From: Bacteroidales bacterium UBA6340
GTDB lineage: Bacteria > Bacteroidota > Bacteroidia > Bacteroidales > Paludibacteraceae
Direction of reading: 5' to 3'
Assembly (NCBI GenBank): GCA_002440265.1
Contig: DJSG01000068.1
Span: 11,269-17,934, forward strand
DNA: 6,666 nt
Shown: piece after piece, positions 1 through 4,352 of the stretch
How the letters are laid out: each line of letters starts with the position of its first letter
Numbering within the stretch: position 1 is the stretch's first letter
The notes under the pieces: generated by a model
Told to the model about the DNA's origin: nothing
Databases searched by the model: none
Seen by the model: the letters and a program-made list of their open reading frames with translations, nothing else
Program-made: the position numbers and the translations under genes

Positions 1-25
1 ATGTCATACACTTAACCCGAGAAAC

Positions 26-60
26 AATGCACAATGCGTAATGCATAATGCGCAATGATT
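26..60. repeat. Heptanucleotide tandem repeat, five AATGCNN units
   Basis: AATG recurs with exact 7-base spacing at 26, 33, 40, 47 and 54. The units read AATGCAC, AATGCGT, AATGCAT, AATGCGC and AATGATT. The first four bases are invariant, the fifth is C in four of five units, and the last two vary. This is a short tandem repeat in intergenic DNA with no visible coding role. Confidence 0.85.
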
Positions 61-81
61 ACGGGAGGTTTGCGCTTAATA

Positions 82-107
82 AACGGGCGGCTACGCCGTA
101 TATCACA
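82..107. repeat. Interspersed repeat with small hairpin, copy 1
   Basis: This copy contains CGGCTACGCCGTA followed directly by TATCACA. The core is a hairpin, CGGC-TAC-GCCG. It matches 3097-3123 in the same orientation with one substitution and a one-base insertion, and similarity fades after the TATCACA part. The two copies flank pnp at about 3 kb distance. It resembles a short palindromic intergenic repeat rather than an insertion sequence, since no transposase or long terminal repeats are present. Confidence 0.65.
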
Positions 108-221
108 AAGTATTCATAACATTCAGCGGTAAAATGAGATATGTCTGACACTGAAATTGACGACGCGAGCCGATAAGGAGTTCTGCTCAAGCCACAGGCT
201 TTCGCTTCGCTACGGCACTCA

Positions 222-237
222 GTGCGCTTAAGCGCAC
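222..237. repeat. Perfect 16-bp palindrome GTGCGCTTAAGCGCAC
   Basis: The sequence is identical to its own reverse complement over 16 bases, as two 8-base half-sites with no spacer. It lies about 215 bases upstream of the pnp -7 element, too far for a classical operator of that promoter. With no spacer it would make a poor RNA hairpin, so a dimeric DNA-binding site is possible. No known operator is recognised. Confidence 0.5.
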
Positions 238-252
238 CTGCCTTACGCTTCA

Positions 253-294
253 CGTCCCCCAAGCGTCGTCCCCCAAGCATCGTCCCCAAAGCAA
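253..294. repeat. 14-base tandem repeat, three units
   Basis: The three consecutive units are CGTCCCCCAAGCGT, CGTCCCCCAAGCAT and CGTCCCCAAAGCAA. Units 1 and 2 differ at one base, and unit 3 has drifted at three positions relative to unit 2. AAGCATCGTC from the unit 2/3 junction (275-284) occurs again at 294-303, so the array decays rather than ending sharply. It lies in non-coding DNA. Confidence 0.8.
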
Positions 295-306
295 AGCATC
301 GTCAGA

Positions 307-345
307 CGGTTTGTGCCAAACCGACCGCGGACGGGGGCGTCCGCG
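307..345. repeat. Two adjacent GC-rich hairpins
   Basis: The first hairpin is CGGTTTG-TGC-CAAACCG (307-323), a perfect 7-bp stem with a 3-base loop. After two bases comes CGCGGACG-GGGG-CGTCCGCG (326-345), a perfect 8-bp stem with a 4-base loop. No T-tract follows on the plus strand and no clear one on the minus strand, so intrinsic termination is not supported. They may be a paired palindromic intergenic element or the 3' end of an upstream transcript. Confidence 0.6.
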
Positions 346-428
346 TCCCCGAGATTGACGTCTGCAGCCCCGAAGAGAGATTGTTTGGGCATTGTTTTTG
401 GGTGGTTGCTGTGTAAAGTTGAATAAAA

Positions 429-460
429 TTTGTATATTTCGCAGAAAAGCAGTAATTTTG
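429..460 (+). promoter_or_regulatory. Bacteroidota-type promoter of pnp
   Basis: TTTG at 429-432 and TAATTTTG at 453-460 are separated by exactly 20 bases. This matches the primary sigma factor (sigma-ABfr) consensus of Bacteroidota, TTTG near -33 and TAnnTTTG near -7. Transcription should start around 466, giving a pnp leader of about 87 nt. The -7 element continues as TTTGCAGCG, the same extension seen at the promoter at 3202-3233. Confidence 0.8.
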
Positions 461-486
461 CAGCGACTTTGTGGTCATAAGAAATC

Positions 487-535
487 GGAGTGCAATACGG
501 CATTCCAAAGTATCACGGGGTGCAAACGGCATCCC
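487..535 (+). promoter_or_regulatory. Twin hairpins in the pnp leader
   Basis: Hairpin 1 is GGAGTGC-AATACG-GCATTCC (487-506). Hairpin 2 is GGGGTGC-AAACG-GCATCCC (517-535). Each has a 7-bp stem with one G-U pair at the same place. The stems differ at only one pair, the third, which is A-U in the first and G-C in the second. This is a compensated change that favours selection on structure. An A-rich, probably unpaired 17 bases follow before the ATG. Bacterial pnp is known in Escherichia coli to be autoregulated through its leader. A similar role here is inference. Confidence 0.6.
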
Positions 536-552
536 ACAAACAAAAATACATA

Positions 553-2853
553 ATGAATATAGTAAGAAAGGAGATTACTCTCCCGGACGGTCGTGTCATC
601 ACGCTTGAGACCGGCAAACTTGCCAAACAGGCGGACGGCGCAGTGATGGCGACCATCGGCAACACTATGGTGCTTGCCACAGTATGCAGCGCGAAAGACG
701 CTGTTCCCGGTACGGATTTCATGCCGCTGACCGTGGAGTACAAAGAGAAATTTGCCAGTGCAGGTCGTTTCCCGGGTGGTTTCACCCGTCGCGAGGGCAA
801 GGCATCGGACTACGAAATCCTGATTGCCCGCCTGATTGACCGTGCGTTGCGCCCATTGTTCCCCGCCAACTATCACGCAGAGACCTTTGTGAACGTTACA
901 ATGTATTCGGCAGACGGCGTGGATATGCCGGAGTCGATAGCCGGTTTGGCTGCCGGTGCAGCATTGGCATGCTCGGATATACCTTTTGAGGGTCCCGTGT
1001 CGGAGGTGCGTGTGGCACGCGTGGACGGCAAGATGGTCATCAACCCGACCTTTGAGCAGTGCGAGAAGGCTGACCTTGAACTGATGGTGGCTGCCACGTA
1101 CGACAACATCATGATGGTGGAGGGCGAGATGAAAGAGGTGCCCGAGTCGGTGATGCTGGAGGCTATCAAGGCGGCTCATGAGGCTATCAAGCCCGAATGC
1201 CTGGCTATCAACGAGATGATGAAGGCTTACGGCAAGGAGACCAAGCGCGAGTACTGCCACGAGGTGAACGATGACGAGTTGAAACAGGCAGTACACGATT
1301 ACAGTTACGCACGTGCGTACGCGCAGGCTACTGCTGCCGACACCGACAAACACCACCGCGAGGAGATGTTTGCGCAGATTTGCGAGGACTTCAAGACCGA
1401 CAAGGCTGACTATATGGCACAGCGTGCCGAGGCTCTCGGTATCGACGTAGAAGAGATTGCCGCTATGGTGGAGCGTTACTACCACGATGTGGAGAAAGAG
1501 GCGATGCGCCGTGCCGTGCTCGACGAGGGCAAGCGTCTGGACGGTCGCAAGACCACCGACATCCGTCCTATCTGGTGCGAGGTGAGTCCGCTGCCCGGGC
1601 CTCACGGGTCTTCGATATTTACACGTGGTGAGACGCAGGCTCTGGCTACCGTAACGCTGGGAACCAGCCGCGATGAGAAGTTGGTGGACGAGGCTCTGAT
1701 ACAGGGTACCGACCGCTTCCTGCTTCACTACAACTTCCCGCCGTTTGCCACGGGCGAGGCTAAGGCTCAACGCGGTGTAGGTCGTCGTGAGATAGGTCAC
1801 GGCAACCTGGCATGCCGTGCGCTGAAGAACATGGTGCCTGCCGATTTCCCGTATTGCATCCGCGTGGTGAGCGATATTCTGGAGTCCAACGGTTCGTCGT
1901 CTATGGCTACCGTTTGCGCAGGTACGCTGGCACTGATGGATGCCGGTGTGCCTATCAAGAAGCCCGTCAGCGGTATTGCGATGGGTATGATTTCGGAGTT
2001 GGTGGACGGTAAACTCAACTATAAGATACTGAGCGATATCCTCGGCGATGAGGACCACCTCGGCGATATGGACTTCAAGACCACGGGTACGCGCGACGGT
2101 CTGACCGCCTGCCAGATGGATATCAAGGTGGACGGTCTGAGTTACGAGGTGCTGGAAGCCGCTTTGGCACAGGCACATCAGGCACGTATGCATATCATGG
2201 ACAAGTTGCTGGAGACGATGCCCGAACCGCGCAAAGACCTGAAGCCGCAGGCTCCGCGTATCGTGTCGTTCCTGATTCCGAAGGATATGATTGGTGCTGT
2301 GATTGGCCCCGGCGGGAAGATTATCCAAGGTATTCAGGCAGAGACCGGTGCTGTGGTTAGCATCGATGAGATAGAGGAAGGCGGCAAGGTAGAGGTAGCA
2401 TCGAACAACAAAGAGGCTATGGACGCTGCTGTTGCCAAGATTAAGGCTATCGTGGCTCTGCCCGAGGTAGGCGAGGTGTATGAGGCTACTGTGAAGTCGA
2501 TTATGCCATACGGTTGCTTCGTGGAGTTTATGCCGGGCAAGGAAGGTCTGCTCCATATCTCGGAGATTGACTGGAAACGCTACGACACGATGGAGCAAAC
2601 GGGTATCCAGGAGGGCGACAAGATTATGATTAAGTTGATGGAGGTGGACGAGAAGACGGGCAAGTTCCGCCTGAGTGCCAAGGCACTGAAGGAGAAACCC
2701 GCAGACTATGTGGAGCCTGAGCGTCCTGCACGTGCACCCCGTGGCGACCGTGGAGCACGTCCGGAGCGTCGTGGTCCCCGCCCGGAGCATCGCGATGAGC
2801 GTCCCCGTCGTGACCCTGAGGCAGACGGTGCCCGTCTCGACCGCAGGCATTAA
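553..2853 (+). CDS. pnp: Polyribonucleotide nucleotidyltransferase (PNPase)
   Basis: PNPase degrades RNA 3'-to-5' using phosphate and releases nucleoside diphosphates. It acts as a cytoplasmic trimer and can also add tails. The 766-residue product has the full family layout. The first RNase PH domain has the arginine motif FTRREGK (77-83) and RLIDRALRPLFP (93-104). An all-helical linker follows. The second RNase PH domain has FTRGETQA (356-363), GRREIGHG (410-417), the serine-rich phosphate loop SNGSSSM (445-451), and GDEDHLGDMDFK (498-509). In the last, D501, D507 and K509 match the E. coli catalytic residues D486, D492 and K494. A KH domain carries VIGPGGK (583-589), an S1 domain spans about 638-711, and an Arg-rich tail runs 724-766. 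The ATG at 553 is preferred because MNIVRKEITLPDGR is the family start. A GTG at 490 would add 21 unrelated residues and lies inside a leader hairpin. No clear Shine-Dalgarno precedes the start, as is common in Bacteroidota. The gene ends with tandem TAA stops. Confidence 0.97.
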   Translation: MNIVRKEITLPDGRVITLETGKLAKQADGAVMATIGNTMVLATVCSAKDAVPGTDFMPLTVEYKEKFASAGRFPGGFTRREGKASDYEILIARLIDRALRPLFPANYHAETFVNVTMYSADGVDMPESIAGLAAGAALACSDIPFEGPVSEVRVARVDGKMVINPTFEQCEKADLELMVAATYDNIMMVEGEMKEVPESVMLEAIKAAHEAIKPECLAINEMMKAYGKETKREYCHEVNDDELKQAVHDYSYARAYAQATAADTDKHHREEMFAQICEDFKTDKADYMAQRAEALGIDVEEIAAMVERYYHDVEKEAMRRAVLDEGKRLDGRKTTDIRPIWCEVSPLPGPHGSSIFTRGETQALATVTLGTSRDEKLVDEALIQGTDRFLLHYNFPPFATGEAKAQRGVGRREIGHGNLACRALKNMVPADFPYCIRVVSDILESNGSSSMATVCAGTLALMDAGVPIKKPVSGIAMGMISELVDGKLNYKILSDILGDEDHLGDMDFKTTGTRDGLTACQMDIKVDGLSYEVLEAALAQAHQARMHIMDKLLETMPEPRKDLKPQAPRIVSFLIPKDMIGAVIGPGGKIIQGIQAETGAVVSIDEIEEGGKVEVASNNKEAMDAAVAKIKAIVALPEVGEVYEATVKSIMPYGCFVEFMPGKEGLLHISEIDWKRYDTMEQTGIQEGDKIMIKLMEVDEKTGKFRLSAKALKEKPADYVEPERPARAPRGDRGARPERRGPRPEHRDERPRRDPEADGARLDRRH

Positions 2854-2870
2854 TAAGGTGCTTAACAAAC

Positions 2871-2910
2871 AAAACAGACTGCCCGACAGGTTGTCGGGCA
2901 GTCTGTTTTT
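2871..2910 (+). terminator. Rho-independent terminator of pnp
   Basis: An 18-bp perfect stem (2871-2888 with 2892-2909) with a GGT loop starts 17 bases after the pnp stop codon. Its core is GACTGCCCGACA paired with TGTCGGGCAGTC, and the 3' arm runs into TTTTT (2906-2910). The A-rich sequence on the left would give only a weak T-tract in the other direction, so it acts mainly on the plus strand. Confidence 0.95.
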
Positions 2911-3201
2911 GTGTTTGATGGTGGGGGTGATACAGTTGCAAATAGTTGCTTATTTAGTGGGTTTGATATGACGGCAGAAGGGGACTTTGCCGGTCAACAA
3001 CTGACAACAACTATTCAACAACAAAACAACAGATAACGGCATAGTAACAGCAATGGGTAATAGATACGAATAGGCATTACTAGGTCGGTCATGTAGAACG
3101 GACGGCTACGCCGTACTATCACACATTAGGCATAAATTCGGTATCCCAGAATTAGCGCAATGGACGTCATTTGCAACATCTATAAAATTTTGCGCATTTT
3201 G
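2911..3201. other. Intergenic region after the pnp terminator
   Basis: No gene is supported in this stretch. It is irregular sequence with a CAACA-rich patch (about 2996-3030) and one copy of the interspersed repeat at 3097-3123. Several TTTG and TTTTG words occur, but none except the promoter starting at 3202 has both elements at the right distance. Confidence 0.7.
3097..3123. repeat. Interspersed repeat with small hairpin, copy 2
   Basis: The copy reads AACGG, then ACGGCTACGCCGTA, an inserted C, and TATCACA. The hairpin ACGGC-TAC-GCCGT (3102-3114) has a 5-bp stem. It matches 82-107 in the same orientation. It sits about 80 bases upstream of the promoter at 3202 and is outside both transcripts. 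Confidence 0.65.
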
Positions 3202-3233
3202 TTTGCATATTCACGGATTTTGTATTACCTTTG
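3202..3233 (+). promoter_or_regulatory. Bacteroidota-type promoter of the structured RNA
   Basis: TTTG at 3202-3205 and TACCTTTG at 3226-3233 are separated by 20 bases, the same spacing as in the pnp promoter. The downstream extension TTTGCAGCG is also shared. Transcription is expected to begin near 3239-3240. No coding sequence begins in the next 350 bases, which marks this as the promoter of a non-coding RNA or a long leader. Confidence 0.8.
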
Positions 3234-3239
3234 CAGCGG

Positions 3240-3494
3240 AATGTTTAGACAACTGGATTAAAATAATAACAAACAGCAAAAATCGTCCGCCTATGGAATA
3301 AAAACGGCGTTTGAGAACGTCACGACATAATTTTAATGTAGCGTTAGCCTACATCTTCTGAGTACTGAAAATTAGGAACTTTCAAATCATAAAGGAGATA
3401 TGTAGAGTTAATGTCTGTGTACGCACAGACTAACTTTATCCTTTATGAGGTCTCCTAATACCGCAGTACTACTAAAGTTAGTCTGCGCTTTTTT
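3240..3494 (+). ncRNA. Structured non-coding RNA, or leader of the downstream gene
   Basis: About 255 nt lie between a consensus promoter and a T-tract, with no usable reading frame. The 3' half folds into a 110-nt rod (3361-3470). Its helices are 3361-3367/3464-3470 (7 bp), 3371-3377/3453-3459 (7 bp), 3387-3396/3439-3448 (10 bp), 3403-3410/3431-3438 (8 bp with one G-U) and 3413-3419/3424-3430 (7 bp), capped by a TACG loop. The 5' half has two local hairpins: GGCGTT-TGAG-AACGTC (3306-3321) and ATGTAG/CTACAT (3336-3354). The extreme 5' end (3246-3253) can pair with 3477-3485. I do not recognise the family. The rod shape and pairing ends recall 6S RNA, but the asymmetric 5' half is not typical, and SRP RNA, tmRNA and RNase P signatures are absent. 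It may be a free RNA or a switch controlling the secreted-protein gene about 100 bases downstream. Confidence 0.7.
3462..3494 (+). terminator. Intrinsic terminator of the structured RNA
   Basis: CGCAG (3462-3466) pairs with CTGCG (3483-3487). Inner pairs 3468-3470/3480-3482 and 3471-3472/3477-3478 add to the stem, with two single-base bulges and a TAAA loop. A run of six T (3489-3494) follows. The 5' arm overlaps the outer helix of the rod (3464-3470), so rod closure and this terminator hairpin exclude each other. Confidence 0.7.
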
Positions 3495-3593
3495 ATATCT
3501 ATGAGGAATATGGTGTGAACGAATTATCCAATTCAATAAATTATCATTTAACTAATTAAGACCTCGCAATGTATAGGCTAATTGCAGAGTATT
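3495..3593 (+). other. AT-rich upstream region of the secreted-protein gene
   Basis: Ninety-nine bases separate the T-tract from the next start codon. No TAnnTTTG element with a TTTG 19-21 bases upstream can be found, and no Shine-Dalgarno is visible before the ATG at 3594. A short inverted repeat GAATT-ATCC-AATTC lies around 3520-3533. The downstream gene therefore either uses a non-consensus promoter here or depends on read-through from 3202. Confidence 0.5.
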
Positions 3594-4250
3594 ATGAAAA
3601 AGACAATATTAATGAGTTCATTGTTGGCATTTCTCACGATGCCTGTGTTTGGGCAATTGCAGATCGAGAGTAGCGGTCAGACAAAGACAATGTCTGAGTA
3701 TAGAGAAGAAGCAAGTAACATCCGATGGTATGGAGACGGCTATTATTTCAAAATATGGGATTATGATTGTTCTAAATATAATTTATCAGGAGACGCTTAT
3801 TGTGTTTTGCTATATTTGGGGCAAAATAAAGAGGAAGTACAACAATCAGCAAATATATTACAAAACTGGTTCTCCAATGCATCTAATGAAAATTTTATCT
3901 ATGTAACTAACAAGAATGGGCAACGAGTATGCGTGTACAAATATAATGCGAATATCTATTTCTCATATGGAACTGAAGTTAATTGTAAAGCCACGCGCGT
4001 ACAATTTGGCGTAGATATGACAGCCGCGTTAGGTGGTGGTGCATATAAAACAAAAGCGCAAAGAGATGAACTTATGGCAAACGTTGAATTTGGGAACCAT
4101 ATACTAACTGGAATGTGTTCATTCAAAAAGGAGTTCTTGAAATCCATCAGGAATTTCAAAGAAGACGAACACGCCGTCCACAATACAGCAACTCCTACGC
4201 AAGAAGATAATGGAAATGTCTCTTCTGCCGATACTATAACGGAAAACTAA
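3594..4250 (+). CDS. Secreted protein of unknown function
   Basis: The product is 218 residues long and I do not recognise its family. It starts with a clear Sec signal peptide: MKK, a hydrophobic stretch of about residues 4-18, and a likely cleavage after PVFG (G20/Q21). No cysteine follows the cleavage site, so it is not a lipoprotein. The predicted mature protein is hydrophilic and rich in Tyr, Asn and Lys. It has five cysteines (59, 70, 113, 131, 175), which could form disulfides in the periplasm or outside. The last 30 or so residues are polar, Thr/Asn/Glu-rich and probably disordered. I see no type IX secretion C-terminal domain. The ATG at 3594 is chosen over a TTG four codons earlier because it gives a textbook signal peptide. 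The gene is much richer in AT and in A/T-ending codons than pnp or clpB, suggesting acquisition from elsewhere or relaxed codon selection. Confidence 0.75.
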   Translation: MKKTILMSSLLAFLTMPVFGQLQIESSGQTKTMSEYREEASNIRWYGDGYYFKIWDYDCSKYNLSGDAYCVLLYLGQNKEEVQQSANILQNWFSNASNENFIYVTNKNGQRVCVYKYNANIYFSYGTEVNCKATRVQFGVDMTAALGGGAYKTKAQRDELMANVEFGNHILTGMCSFKKEFLKSIRNFKEDEHAVHNTATPTQEDNGNVSSADTITEN

Positions 4251-4273
4251 TCTGTTTATGAATATAGATACAC

Positions 4274-4314
4274 AAAAAGAGACCGCCCGACATACGTTGA
4301 GCGGTCCCTTTTTT
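4274..4314. terminator. Bidirectional terminator between the secreted-protein gene and clpB
   Basis: GACCGC (4281-4286) pairs with GCGGTC (4301-4306). Inside, CGAC-ATAC-GTTG (4288-4299) extends the stem. Outside, one mismatch is followed by AAAAAG (4274-4279) pairing with CTTTTT (4308-4313). The right side gives a T-run on the plus strand and the left A-run gives TTTTT on the minus strand, so it can end both convergent transcripts. It lies 24 bases after the upstream stop and about 40 bases beyond the clpB stop. Confidence 0.85.
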
Positions 4315-4352
4315 GGATATTCTCTACCAGTCTCTTTTGAGAGGGGATATCC
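4315..4352 (-). other. Second inverted repeat directly after clpB
   Basis: GGATAT (4315-4320) and ATATCC (4347-4352) are inverted repeats. They enclose a small TCTC-TTTT-GAGA hairpin (4331-4342). The element touches the clpB stop codon and precedes the strong terminator in the clpB transcript. It may protect the mRNA 3' end or be chance, as the stem is short and interrupted. Confidence 0.35.

Larger units (their letters stand above)
1..428. other. Non-coding repeat-rich region upstream of pnp
   Basis: No convincing gene is visible here. The short open frames on both strands look like neither each other nor any known family, and they run across repeats. The stretch holds a 7-base tandem repeat (26-60), one copy of an interspersed repeat (82-107), a small AAGCC/GGCTT hairpin (189-201), a 16-bp palindrome (222-237), a 14-base tandem repeat (253-294) and two adjacent hairpins (307-345). 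The upstream gene lies outside the window. Neither hairpin is followed by a T-tract, so no terminator can be claimed. Confidence 0.75.

Noticed and set aside
307..345. Intrinsic terminator of an upstream gene
   Set aside because: The hairpins are strong but no T-tract follows on either strand.
222..416. A short plus-strand open frame in the upstream region
   Set aside because: It runs through the palindrome, the 14-base tandem repeat and both hairpins, and its product is low in plausibility with no ribosome binding site.
490..552. GTG start giving PNPase 21 extra N-terminal residues
   Set aside because: The added residues do not look like any PNPase N-terminus, and the GTG lies inside the stem of a leader hairpin. 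The ATG at 553 gives the family's usual start.
475..2868. A nearly 800-codon open frame on the minus strand opposite pnp
   Set aside because: It is the mirror of a highly expressed gene with biased codon use. Its translation is rich in His, Leu, Thr and Cys with no recognisable domain, while the plus strand encodes a full PNPase.
3181..3193. Alternative -7 element in TATAAAATTTTGC
   Set aside because: The eight bases ending in TTTG read AAATTTTG, breaking the required TA, and there is a better element at 3226-3233 with a correctly spaced TTTG.
3240..3494. Retron, CRISPR or transposon-associated guide RNA
   Set aside because: No reverse transcriptase, Cas or transposase gene is nearby and there are no spaced direct repeats. 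The only neighbour is a signal-peptide protein.
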